From: Bacteroidales bacterium
GTDB taxonomy: Bacteria; Bacteroidota; Bacteroidia; Bacteroidales; Bacteroidaceae
Direction of reading: 5' to 3'
DNA: 53,964 nucleotides
Assembly: GCA_029227175.1 (NCBI GenBank)
Contig: JAQXZK010000063.1
Location: 1-53,964 of the forward strand
The notes under the pieces: model-generated
What the model saw: only the letters and a program-made list of their open reading frames with translations
What the model was told of the DNA's origin: nothing
Database searches by the model: none
Made by a program: the position numbers and the translations under genes
Shown here: one piece after another, positions 26,569 through 35,164 of the stretch
Layout: each line of letters starts with the position of its first letter
Numbering within the stretch: the stretch's first letter is position 1

Positions 26569-27090
26569 ATGAAAAACTTTAGATACTCTATTTTTGTCGC
26601 ATTCGCGATGATGGCTGTGATGATGACATCCTGCTTCAGCGGATATCCGGTGGACGAAGACGGATTGCTCATTACTACCCGCACCGACTGCTACGTTTCT
26701 AATTTCAGTGTGTATGACCAGTCTCAAATGGAAATTCTGACCGGTTCGGCATACATAGACACACTTGAACAAGTTGTTGTCGGGTACGTGACATACGGTC
26801 AGGCTGTAGACTATGTCCATCCACGTATTTCTCTCTGCGAAGATGCCAAACTGAATCCGAAGGTAGAGCTGTGGGAAGATTTCTCTGGTGCCTTGATTAA
26901 GGCGGACGAATTTACCTTCCTCCCGGATGACTGGACATCAGCAGGCGGCCCAAACACTTCTATGGGCAAGCGAATTGTAGAAGATCCATCCTTATGGCCG
27001 GCTAACCCGAAGAAATACACCGTGATTTCAGGTACCCGGAAAATTAAGAAGGAATATAACTTTATTCTTGTTGAACGTCCTTTGAGATAA
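26569..27090 (+). CDS. Surface lipoprotein of the SusCD locus, unknown family
   Basis: A 173-residue lipoprotein (lipobox MTSC, C22) starting 20 bases after the SusD gene. I do not recognise its domain. The mature protein has many aromatic and acidic residues (YVSNFSVYDQSQMEILTG, WEDFSGALIKADEFTFLPDDW) and a basic end (GTRKIKKEYNFILVERPLR). Position between SusD and another lipoprotein suggests a surface glycan-binding or accessory role, but nothing in the sequence proves it. Confidence 0.75.
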   Translation: MKNFRYSIFVAFAMMAVMMTSCFSGYPVDEDGLLITTRTDCYVSNFSVYDQSQMEILTGSAYIDTLEQVVVGYVTYGQAVDYVHPRISLCEDAKLNPKVELWEDFSGALIKADEFTFLPDDWTSAGGPNTSMGKRIVEDPSLWPANPKKYTVISGTRKIKKEYNFILVERPLR

Positions 27091-27100
27091 TAAAACGTAT

Positions 27101-28075
27101 ATGACTATGAAAGTGAAATTATTATCATTGTGTGGGCTTCTCGCTGTGGCATTTGCCGCATGTGATGATCCGAAAGACAACTTGATTAAAGACCCTGTGA
27201 CAGACTTGTCAGTAGACTGCATCAAGCGTTCTCTCCCCACTATGCCAAATATCGTGGGACAGCCCATCGAATTTGTATGCGCTGCTGCCATCCCGACCCA
27301 ACTGGGACGTGTAACATCCGGTGAGGTTGTGGCTTCGATTGAAGGTGCAGACAATACTTACATTGACCAGAACTCTTACCACACGAATACCGGTGGTGCA
27401 GATGTTCCTGTCAAGATTGCTACCTCTGCGAGCGTAAATGCCGGAGGCAAGACTACACTGAACATCGATGTTGACACTTGCGCCGTAGCACTCCGCTACA
27501 ACTACTATCCAACAGCTGCAGCTAAAGGCAAGAAAGTGCAGTTTACCTTTACCGCCAAAGCCAGCAATGGTTCAGTAGCAACGGCAGACCTCGGTTCATA
27601 CCTGGTATCTGCGATGGACATGACCAAAGGCGTGAGCCTCGAGAAGGGTACCAAGTGCTACATCTCATTCCACGATGCCGATGCAGCCATAAAGGTAGTG
27701 AACTCAGCAGCGGAAGCTGATTTGGTATACAATTATGATGCTAAGGCAGACCTGACTCATGGCTTCTTTGCCGGTGATGCTCCTACCAACCTTTGCCCGG
27801 GTGTTGACCTGTCAGGCGTAGCTGCTACGAGAATCAAGGAAGCTGGTAACCTCCGCGACCGCCAACTTGCTGACCTGAAGTATGACAATGTTGTCGATGA
27901 CCTCGACCTTCAGCAGATTGATGTCACGAAAGGTGGACAAGCCTATTGTATCAAACTCGGAGCCGAATATGGCTTCTGGTATCAGACAGCTGATGGCAAA
28001 TACAAAGGATATGTGTATGTCAACAGTATCTCTGCAAATAAGATAACAATCAGCGCAAAGAGATTGGCTATGTAA
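27101..28075 (+). CDS. Second surface lipoprotein of the SusCD locus
   Basis: A 324-residue lipoprotein (AAC lipobox, C21 from ATG 27101; ATG 27107 is an equal start). The family is not recognised with confidence. The N-terminal half is beta-rich (VASIEGADNTYIDQNSYH, GGKTTLNIDVDTCAVALRYNYY). The C-terminal half has GFWYQTADGKYKGYVYVNSIS, aromatic-rich and possibly carbohydrate-facing. A strong terminator follows, making susC, susD and the two lipoproteins one transcript. A surface glycan-binding protein is the natural guess from position. Confidence 0.75.
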   Translation: MTMKVKLLSLCGLLAVAFAACDDPKDNLIKDPVTDLSVDCIKRSLPTMPNIVGQPIEFVCAAAIPTQLGRVTSGEVVASIEGADNTYIDQNSYHTNTGGADVPVKIATSASVNAGGKTTLNIDVDTCAVALRYNYYPTAAAKGKKVQFTFTAKASNGSVATADLGSYLVSAMDMTKGVSLEKGTKCYISFHDADAAIKVVNSAAEADLVYNYDAKADLTHGFFAGDAPTNLCPGVDLSGVAATRIKEAGNLRDRQLADLKYDNVVDDLDLQQIDVTKGGQAYCIKLGAEYGFWYQTADGKYKGYVYVNSISANKITISAKRLAM

Positions 28076-28093
28076 ATTTGCCAAGTTAACGAT

Positions 28094-28133
28094 AAAAAAG
28101 GTCTCCGGCAATGCTTTGTCGGGGACCTTTTTT
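28094..28133 (+). terminator. Terminator of the SusC-SusD-lipoprotein operon
   Basis: AAAAAAGGTCTCCGGCA pairs imperfectly with TGTCGGGGACCTTTTTT, giving a long stem and a T6 run. It separates the lyase gene from the transport genes. Confidence 0.85.
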
Positions 28134-28142
28134 CTATCACTT

Positions 28143-28174
28143 CTTGGCGAGGATTTATTTATTCCTTATATTTG
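28143..28174 (+). promoter_or_regulatory. Promoter of the bimodular lyase gene
   Basis: CTTG (28143-28146), 20 bases, TATATTTG (28167-28174). It has the same layout as the SusC promoter, including C at the first -33 position. Confidence 0.65.
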
Positions 28175-28216
28175 CCCTGAATATAATTCATTATGGACTA
28201 AAAATTCTAATACATT

Positions 28217-31200
28217 ATGAAACATGTCTCATTGATTGCAGTATTGTGTACGCTCCTTTGCCTTTCAGCACCAGCGTATGCCCAAAATCCGGAACATGAA
28301 GCTCCGCTGATAGGCTTGAACCGTTCCGTATTATATCGCAACAAGAAAGCGATAGAGCGCAAGGACCCAAGTATTATGCCGGCATTCAACAAATTGATGG
28401 CAGACGTAGAAGACATCATGAAAGACCAGAAAAGGTATTCAGTGATGGACAAAACTCAGACTCCGCCCAGCGGTGATATGCACGACTACGTCAGCCGTGG
28501 CCCGTACTGGTGGCCAGACCCATCCAAGCCTAACGGACTTCCCTACATACGAAAGGACGGAGAAAGGAATCCGGAATGGTATGACTTTACCGACCACACG
28601 TATCTTAGCAAAATCTCCAATTACGTCTACCGACTGGGACTTGCCTATTATTTTACCGGCGAGGAGAAATATGCCGAGAAAGCCGTAAACTTTGTCAAGG
28701 TGTGGTTCCTGAATCCGGAAACGAAGATGAACCCAAATCTCAACTACGCACAGCAGATTCCAGGCGTATGCGATGGCCGAGGCATCGGTCTGATTGACAC
28801 TCCCTGCATGATAGATATGTTGGAAGGTCTTCTTCTGATGGATAATGCTAAAGCCTGGACTGAAGAAGATAAAGCAGCCTTGAAAACCTGGTTCAAAACG
28901 TTCCTGGACTGGATGCGAAATAGCGAGAACGGTAAGGACGAAGAAAAACAACACAACAACCACGGCACCTATTACGATATGCAAGTAGTGGCCTATGCGG
29001 TTTATACCGGTCAAACCTCTTTGGCTAAGAAACAACTTGAGACCAAGACAAAGGCTCGTTTGGAAAGCCAACTTGCTCCGGATGGCGAACAGCCATTCGA
29101 AATGGCACGCACAAAACCCTGGGGCTATTGTGGCATGAATATCGCAGGCTTCGTCAGACTGGCTACTCTTGGAGAGAAAATAGGTGTGAACCTGTGGAAA
29201 TACGAAACCAAGAAAGGCGCAAGCATCCGCAAGGCGATCGAATGGTATTTCCCCTATTTAGAAGGAAAGAAGGAGTGGCCCAAAGCAGAAATTTCAGGAA
29301 AACGTGATGCCGGAAATATGGTCAGGACACTGATGATGGCTGCCGGTCCACTTTATAGCAAGGCAGAGTATGAAAAGCAGATTCAAAATGTAATCGCCTT
29401 TACCGGAGGGAATTTTGACCTGAACTCATCCATCTATCAGCTGACCTTCCCGATTATTCACGGTACCGTATTGAGTGATGCCGAGTTTTTTGAAAGCCTG
29501 AACCTCAACTATCCTGGTTTACTGGCCGTGAAGGAAGACGTGGCTGCCGGTGATTTAGAAAAGGCAAAAAAAGACTTTGTCGCCTATCTGAGAGCCCGCC
29601 CAGTGAATTTTGACTGGCGAGACGCGGACAATGCAAATGCCAAGAAAGACTACAATGAAGCAGAAGTGGAAAAGGTAGTGGCAAACAATCTGATTGCTTG
29701 TGGCATCCGCAACCAATTTGGCGAGACTGTGGACTGGATGGCAAATCCTACGGAGTTGCAGTATTGCGAATGGACCTGGCAGTTGGGACGTCACCCCTAC
29801 TGGACACAACTGGGAAAAGCATATAAGGCAACAGGAAACGAAAAATATGCCAAAGCATTCGTCAACCAACTCCGCAGTTGGATTGAACAGTGTCCACTTC
29901 CGGACAATTCTGCGCCACAAGACTTCTCACGCTGGCGCACAATCGAGGCAGGCATCCGTACATTGGGTTCCTGGCCGAATGCCTTCCTTTACTTCCTGAA
30001 GTCCCCATCATTCGATGACGAGAGCGTTTTCTGGATGGTGAAATCTTTCCATGAACACGCCGTACACCTGCGAAAGTATCACCGCAAGAACAACTGGTTT
30101 GCCATGGAAATGAATGGGTTGTTCCATACAGCTGTTCTCTTCCCTGAGTTCAAGGAATCCCCGGTATGGGCAGAGTATGCAAGTTCCAAGATCTATCAGG
30201 AAACAGGCATTCAAGTCTATCCGGATGGCGCACAAGTGGAATTGGCACCCGGTTACCACGGTGTGAGTCTGAATAATTTCCTCGGCATCTATACGGTTGC
30301 TAAAGCTGCTGATTATAAATTACCCAAAGACTATGTAGAGAGATTGGAAAACATGTACAACTTCTACGCCAAAATCATGATGCCTGATGGAAGCATGCCG
30401 TCCGTAAACGATTCCGGATGGGGATCTGCTATTCCCAAACTGAAAGAGGCCTACTCCTACTTCCCTGAACGTAAGGATTTCCAATATCTCGCGACAAGAG
30501 GCAAGGAAGGTATCACGCCCGACTATACGTCAGTCTGGATGCCCTGGGCCGGATGGTACATGATGCGTTCTGGTTGGGCGGAAGATGATTTCTATGCACA
30601 CTTTGAAGTTGGTCCGTTTGCACCTGCCCACCAGCATGAAGACAAACTGTCCATCATACTTGCGGCATATGGCAAACGTCTGCTGACGGAAGCCGGGACC
30701 TATGCTTATGATACATCCAAATGGCGCAAACACATCCTTTCGGCAACAGCTCACAACAACAGCCGTGTTGACGGACAGGCACAGAATCGCCGCGCCATCT
30801 CAGACGATAAGGTAAGATATTCACGCGAAGAGTTGAAAAACCGCTGGATTACAACAGATGATTATGACTTCGGAGAAGGATGGTACGATGAAGGATTCGG
30901 CAAGGATGCAACCGCCGCAGAAAAAAATGTGGTACAGTATCGCGCACTGACCTTCCTGAAGAACAAGTATTGGTTACTCATAGATGTCTTTACACCGAAA
31001 GACAATGCTACTCATACATACGAGACCTTGTTCCACTTTAACACAGACAAGGCTAAACCCAATGCAGGCGTTGCTGGTGTGCAGACAGCAGACAGCGAGG
31101 GAGCCAATCTGGCCATAATCCCTCTGCGAAGCAATTTGTCGGTAGACGTGAAATGCGGACAGGAAACTCCCGAACTGATGGGTTGGAGGTCTGGGACCAA

Positions 31201-31462
31201 GACCTCAAGCTACGGATGTACACCAATTGCAACCCCTGTGTTCACACGCAAAGAGGCCGGCCAGATTGTAGAACCTTATCTCCTTTACCCATTGAAAGAA
31301 GGTGAAGAACTTCCCATCAAGTCAATCAAGGCTAAGGGAAATCTGTTTGAGATTGTCTACAAAAACGGTGAAAAAGAAAGTTTTTCTTTGGAACTTGAAG
31401 GAAATAAACTAAAAACTCTCAACTATAGTTCCAAATCTAAAAAGATTTCTATTTTGAAGTAA
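28217..31462 (+). CDS. Bimodular polysaccharide lyase: alginate-lyase domain plus heparinase II/III domain
   Basis: A 1081-residue exported protein (signal peptide ends SAPAYA). Residues about 30-415 are an alginate-lyase-family (alpha/alpha) domain with SRGPYWWPDP (93-102), GLPYIRKDG and NNHGTYYDMQ (247-256), resembling PL38/PL5-type enzymes. Residues about 440-1075 are a heparinase II/III-type unit. Its alpha/alpha part has YHRKNNWFAMEMNG (N625/N626) and ELAPGYHG (Y680); its beta part has APAHQHEDKLSI (H805/H807) and SATAHNNSRVDG (H846). The Asn/Tyr/His sets of both domains look intact, so both may be active. Lyases of both kinds eliminate uronic acids. The substrate is unproven: alginate, glucuronan or a glycosaminoglycan are options. 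No frameshift was seen at the junction near 415-440. Confidence 0.88.
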   Translation: MKHVSLIAVLCTLLCLSAPAYAQNPEHEAPLIGLNRSVLYRNKKAIERKDPSIMPAFNKLMADVEDIMKDQKRYSVMDKTQTPPSGDMHDYVSRGPYWWPDPSKPNGLPYIRKDGERNPEWYDFTDHTYLSKISNYVYRLGLAYYFTGEEKYAEKAVNFVKVWFLNPETKMNPNLNYAQQIPGVCDGRGIGLIDTPCMIDMLEGLLLMDNAKAWTEEDKAALKTWFKTFLDWMRNSENGKDEEKQHNNHGTYYDMQVVAYAVYTGQTSLAKKQLETKTKARLESQLAPDGEQPFEMARTKPWGYCGMNIAGFVRLATLGEKIGVNLWKYETKKGASIRKAIEWYFPYLEGKKEWPKAEISGKRDAGNMVRTLMMAAGPLYSKAEYEKQIQNVIAFTGGNFDLNSSIYQLTFPIIHGTVLSDAEFFESLNLNYPGLLAVKEDVAAGDLEKAKKDFVAYLRARPVNFDWRDADNANAKKDYNEAEVEKVVANNLIACGIRNQFGETVDWMANPTELQYCEWTWQLGRHPYWTQLGKAYKATGNEKYAKAFVNQLRSWIEQCPLPDNSAPQDFSRWRTIEAGIRTLGSWPNAFLYFLKSPSFDDESVFWMVKSFHEHAVHLRKYHRKNNWFAMEMNGLFHTAVLFPEFKESPVWAEYASSKIYQETGIQVYPDGAQVELAPGYHGVSLNNFLGIYTVAKAADYKLPKDYVERLENMYNFYAKIMMPDGSMPSVNDSGWGSAIPKLKEAYSYFPERKDFQYLATRGKEGITPDYTSVWMPWAGWYMMRSGWAEDDFYAHFEVGPFAPAHQHEDKLSIILAAYGKRLLTEAGTYAYDTSKWRKHILSATAHNNSRVDGQAQNRRAISDDKVRYSREELKNRWITTDDYDFGEGWYDEGFGKDATAAEKNVVQYRALTFLKNKYWLLIDVFTPKDNATHTYETLFHFNTDKAKPNAGVAGVQTADSEGANLAIIPLRSNLSVDVKCGQETPELMGWRSGTKTSSYGCTPIATPVFTRKEAGQIVEPYLLYPLKEGEELPIKSIKAKGNLFEIVYKNGEKESFSLELEGNKLKTLNYSSKSKKISILK

Positions 31463-31795
31463 ACAATGGAAAAGGAAAACGGATGCAGGAATAAAACCAC
31501 ACATTTGCAATTCGTAGTATCTTTCCGCTTCCGGAGTTCCAAGCACAGAAGATAAAAAAAGACATGGAAATGCGTCATAATCATGGGTTTGATATGACGC
31601 ATTTCCTCTTCCTAAACCCCAATCGGTTAATAGACTCAGATAAGTTTTTTTGTCGACTCGAGGAACATGCTTTCCAACCCTTCTTCTCCACTCATAATGC
31701 CATCGATTATCTTCGTTTCATAGACGAAAATACATTTTCAAGAAGGCACAAAAGATAAAAGTGGAGCATTTTCTGCTAAAAAAAACGAGTAAATA
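31463..31795. other. Spacer between lyase and tRNA genes
   Basis: No gene is supported. The main feature is a perfect 13-bp inverted repeat, GGAAATGCGTCAT (31566-31578) with ATGACGCATTTCC (31594-31606). On the minus strand it is followed by ATGTCTTTTTTTATC and on the plus strand by no clean T run. It may end the lyase transcript or act as a barrier to antisense reading. Confidence 0.5.
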
Positions 31796-31826
31796 TTTGG
31801 AGAATCAAAAAATAGCTGTACCTTTG
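31796..31826 (+). promoter_or_regulatory. Promoter of the tRNA-Val pair
   Basis: TTTG (31796-31799), 19 bases, TACCTTTG (31819-31826): an exact Bacteroidetes consensus promoter about 30 bases ahead of the first tRNA. Confidence 0.8.
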
Positions 31827-31856
31827 CATCACTTTTAAACGAAGAAGGAAATAATC

Positions 31857-31931
31857 GGGCGTTTAGCTCAGCTGGTTCAGAGCATCTGCCTTACAAGCAG
31901 AGGGTCGGCGGTTCGAATCCGTCAACGCCCA
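31857..31931 (+). tRNA. tRNA-Val (anticodon TAC)
   Basis: A 75-base cloverleaf. The acceptor GGGCGTT pairs with AACGCCC and the discriminator is A. The anticodon loop is CTTACAA with anticodon TAC, and the T arm is GGCGGTTCGAATCCGTC. CCA is not encoded. Confidence 0.95.
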
Positions 31932-31991
31932 CGAAAATAGATAAATAAGATTTAGTTCCACTTCGGTTCGTGAGAATAGAATGGAAACCCC

Positions 31992-32066
31992 GGGCGTTTA
32001 GCTCAGCTGGTTCAGAGCATCTGCCTTACAAGCAGAGGGTCGGCGGTTCGAATCCGTCAACGCCCA
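31992..32066 (+). tRNA. tRNA-Val (anticodon TAC), identical second copy
   Basis: All 75 bases match the copy at 31857. The 60-base spacer has no promoter match, so both are probably cut from one transcript. Confidence 0.95.
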
Positions 32067-32206
32067 CTTAGAAAAAAATCACAATTTAGTTAATTAAACA
32101 TGGAAATAGGTTTTGCTGTGAAGCACGGCCTATTTTTTGTATTAGCAACGTGAAAGCAGAACACAGAAGTATCAGAAACAGCTCTAAAAAAAAAGAAATA
32201 AATTCA

Positions 32207-32214
32207 TATCTTTG
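32207..32214 (+). promoter_or_regulatory. -7 element of purB
   Basis: TATCTTTG lies 24 bases before the purB ATG at 32239. It also means the in-frame codon at 32212 cannot be the start. Confidence 0.5.
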
Positions 32215-32238
32215 CGAAATAATTTAGAAAGAATAAAT

Positions 32239-33585
32239 ATGGTATTAGATCAATTAACAGCCATCTCCCCTATTGATGGCCGATATAGAGGAAAGACAGA
32301 GCCTTTGGCCTCATTTTTTTCAGAATTTGCTTTGATAAAGTATCGTGTGCGAGTTGAGGTAGAATATTTCATTGCTCTATGCGAGTTGCCTCTACCGCAG
32401 TTGAAGACAGTTAATCCTGATATTTTTGAAACCCTTCGAAATATTTACAAAAACTTCTCGGAATCAGACGCACAACGCATCAAAGACATCGAAAAGGTAA
32501 CCAACCACGATGTAAAAGCTGTAGAGTATTTTCTAAAAGAGGAGTTTGACAAGATTGGCGGTTTAGATGCATACAAGGAATTCATTCACTTTGGCCTCAC
32601 ATCACAAGACATAAACAATACATCCGTTCCTTTATCAATAAAGGATGCAATGGAGAACGTGTTATACCAGAAGTTAGACGAGCTGGTCAACCAGCTGGCT
32701 GAATTTGCCGAAGAATGGAAAGATGTGCCTATGTTGGCCAAGACACATGGGCAACCGGCATCTCCAACCAGACTGGGCAAAGAAGTCCAGGTATTTGTCT
32801 ATCGACTGGCCAAACAGATTACTTTGCTGAAAGATTGTCCGATTACTGCGAAGTTCGGAGGTGCAACCGGCAACTACAACGCACATCATGTAGCCTATCC
32901 CGCCTACAACTGGAAAGAATTCGGCAATAAGTTCGTAGCCGAAAAGTTGGGATTAGAAAGAGAGGAGTATACGACACAAATCTCAAACTACGACAACCTG
33001 GCAGCCATCTTTGACGCGATGAAACGTATCAACACGATTATCATAGACATGGACCGAGACTTTTGGCAATATGTCTCCATGGAATATTTCAAGCAAAAAA
33101 TCAAGGCTGGAGAGGTCGGTTCAAGCGCCATGCCTCACAAAGTAAACCCGATAGATTTCGAAAATTCAGAAGGTAATTTAGGTGTTGCAAACGCTGTTCT
33201 CGAACATCTCTCCAGAAAATTGCCTATCTCACGCCTGCAACGTGACCTGACAGATTCGACAGTGCTCCGCAACATCGGTGTCCCCATGGGTCACATGGTC
33301 ATTGCCATTGAAAGTACATTGAAAGGACTTCGCAAACTGCTCCTCAACGAGGATGCCATCAACCGAGATTTGGATAACTGCTGGAGTGTTGTGGCAGAAG
33401 CCATCCAGACTATTCTAAGAAGAGAAGCATATCCGCACCCTTATGAAGCCCTCAAGGCCCTGACTCGCACGAATCAAGCCATTACAGAAACATCAATCAA
33501 GGACTTTATCGAAGGACTTGACGTCTCAGAGGCTTTAAAAGAAGAACTACGCAAAATCACACCGCGTAACTATACCGGAATGTGA
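32239..33585 (+). CDS. purB: Adenylosuccinate lyase
   Basis: A 448-residue enzyme of the fumarase/aspartase superfamily, acting twice in purine synthesis: SAICAR to AICAR and adenylosuccinate to AMP. The start MVLDQLTAISPIDGRYRGKT is the typical N-terminus. Active-site segments are FGLTSQDINNTSVPL, AKTHGQPASPTRLGKE and the flexible signature loop GSSAMPHKVNPIDFENSEGN. The downstream spacer has a small perfect hairpin (ATAGCCG-cga-CGGCTAT, 33616-33632) without a T run. It seems to be a single-gene unit. Confidence 0.96.
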   Translation: MVLDQLTAISPIDGRYRGKTEPLASFFSEFALIKYRVRVEVEYFIALCELPLPQLKTVNPDIFETLRNIYKNFSESDAQRIKDIEKVTNHDVKAVEYFLKEEFDKIGGLDAYKEFIHFGLTSQDINNTSVPLSIKDAMENVLYQKLDELVNQLAEFAEEWKDVPMLAKTHGQPASPTRLGKEVQVFVYRLAKQITLLKDCPITAKFGGATGNYNAHHVAYPAYNWKEFGNKFVAEKLGLEREEYTTQISNYDNLAAIFDAMKRINTIIIDMDRDFWQYVSMEYFKQKIKAGEVGSSAMPHKVNPIDFENSEGNLGVANAVLEHLSRKLPISRLQRDLTDSTVLRNIGVPMGHMVIAIESTLKGLRKLLLNEDAINRDLDNCWSVVAEAIQTILRREAYPHPYEALKALTRTNQAITETSIKDFIEGLDVSEALKEELRKITPRNYTGM

Positions 33586-33655
33586 CAAATATCTATCATA
33601 ATTAATTTATAACATATAGCCGCGACGGCTATTGATTACCTAACATTATTAGAAA

Positions 33656-35140
33656 ATGAGTATGGAAAATGACAATTGGCGAGATTCTTCTGCAGAGGAG
33701 AATGAACGTCAGTACAATCGTGAAGAGGACAACACTTATCGTCCTCGCTATGGCTATGAGTCGGAAGAACGTGGTTACCGTCCACGATTCAGCAGCAATA
33801 CAGGTAGCGAAGGTGGTTATCGCCCACGTTTTAGCAACAACGCAGGCAATGAAGACAGTTATCGCCCGCGCTTCAACAATGCAGGTGGCAATGACACTTA
33901 TCGTCCGCGCATGAATGGCGGTAATACCGAAGGTGGCTATCGACCACGTTTCAACAACAATGGAGGTGGCAATGACGGCTATCGCCCACGTACAAATGGC
34001 GGCAATGACGAAGGTGGCTATCGCCCACGTTTCAACAATAATGGAGGTGGCAATGACGGCTATCGTCCGCGCATAAATGGCGGCAGTGCCGAAGGTGGTT
34101 ATCGTCCTCGTTTCAACAATAACGGAGGCAACGACAGTGGTTATGGACGTCCACGCTTCAACAACAACGGAGGAAGCAACGATGGTTATCGTCGCCCGCG
34201 CTTCAACAACAACGGAGGAGGCAACGACGGTGGTTATGGTCGTCCACGCTTCAACAATAACGGAGGAGGCAACGCTGGTTTCGGCCGCCCACGTTTCAAC
34301 AACAATGGAGGAGGTTATGGCAATCAGCCGCAACCACTGCAGCCCGTTCGTCAACAACCGCGCAAAAAGGCCGTAAACAAGAAGAAACAGATAAACTACA
34401 AGCAGGAAGTCATCGACCCGACAGAAGAAGTACGTCTGAACAAATATTTGGCAAATGCCGGCATTTGCTCACGTCGTGAAGCTGATGAATTCATCACTGC
34501 CGGTGTAGTGACCGTAAACGGACAGGTGATTACAGAACTCGGTACAAAAATTAAGTATGGTGACGAGATAAAGTTCCACGACCAGACAATCAGTATCGAG
34601 CGTAAAATTTATATCCTTTTGAATAAGCCAAAGGACACAGTAACAACAAGTGATGATCCACAGTCACGCCGCACAGTTCTTGACCTTGTCAAAGGAGCAT
34701 GTCCTGAGCGCATTTACCCCGTAGGACGTCTTGACAGAAACACGACCGGAGTGTTGCTTCTGACCAACGATGGAGATCTGGCTTCCAAATTAACTCACCC
34801 CAAATTCATGAAGAAGAAAATCTATCATGTTCATTTGGACAAGAACCTGACTCGCGCCGACATGGAAAAGATTGCTACCGGTCTGACACTGGATGACGGT
34901 GAGATACATGCAGACGCTATCAGCTACACAGATGAAACCAAGAAAGATGATATCGGTATCGAAATCCACTCCGGCAAGAACCGTATCGTACGTCGTATTT
35001 TCGAAAGTCTCGGTTATCGCGTAGTAAAACTTGACCGTGTATTCTTTGCCGGTCTAACCAAGAAGGGACTCCGTCGCGGCGAATGGCGCTTCCTGACAGA
35101 AGCGGAAGTTAACTTCCTGCGTATGGGATCTTTTGAATAA
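33656..35140 (+). CDS. RsuA/RluB-family pseudouridine synthase with long YRPRF repeat extension
   Basis: The C-terminal half is a standard rRNA pseudouridine synthase: an S4 RNA-binding domain (about 258-305, LNKYLANAGICSRREADEFI) and a catalytic domain with VGRLDRNTTGVLLLT (catalytic D360). The N-terminal 222 residues are a low-complexity array of about a dozen units built on YRPRFNNNGG, basic and rich in Gly, Asn, Arg and Tyr. Such RG/RGG-like tails bind RNA in other proteins. The repeat DNA (33780-34330) is similar enough to allow unit gain or loss. Family members without the tail are about 240-290 residues. The specific uridine target cannot be read here. Confidence 0.9.
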   Translation: MSMENDNWRDSSAEENERQYNREEDNTYRPRYGYESEERGYRPRFSSNTGSEGGYRPRFSNNAGNEDSYRPRFNNAGGNDTYRPRMNGGNTEGGYRPRFNNNGGGNDGYRPRTNGGNDEGGYRPRFNNNGGGNDGYRPRINGGSAEGGYRPRFNNNGGNDSGYGRPRFNNNGGSNDGYRRPRFNNNGGGNDGGYGRPRFNNNGGGNAGFGRPRFNNNGGGYGNQPQPLQPVRQQPRKKAVNKKKQINYKQEVIDPTEEVRLNKYLANAGICSRREADEFITAGVVTVNGQVITELGTKIKYGDEIKFHDQTISIERKIYILLNKPKDTVTTSDDPQSRRTVLDLVKGACPERIYPVGRLDRNTTGVLLLTNDGDLASKLTHPKFMKKKIYHVHLDKNLTRADMEKIATGLTLDDGEIHADAISYTDETKKDDIGIEIHSGKNRIVRRIFESLGYRVVKLDRVFFAGLTKKGLRRGEWRFLTEAEVNFLRMGSFE

Positions 35141-35164
35141 TATATAATGTATATAGGTATACAA

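Noticed and set aside
31857..32066. Start of an rRNA operon
   Set aside because: Two tRNA-Val genes are followed by purB; no 16S, 23S or 5S sequence is present.
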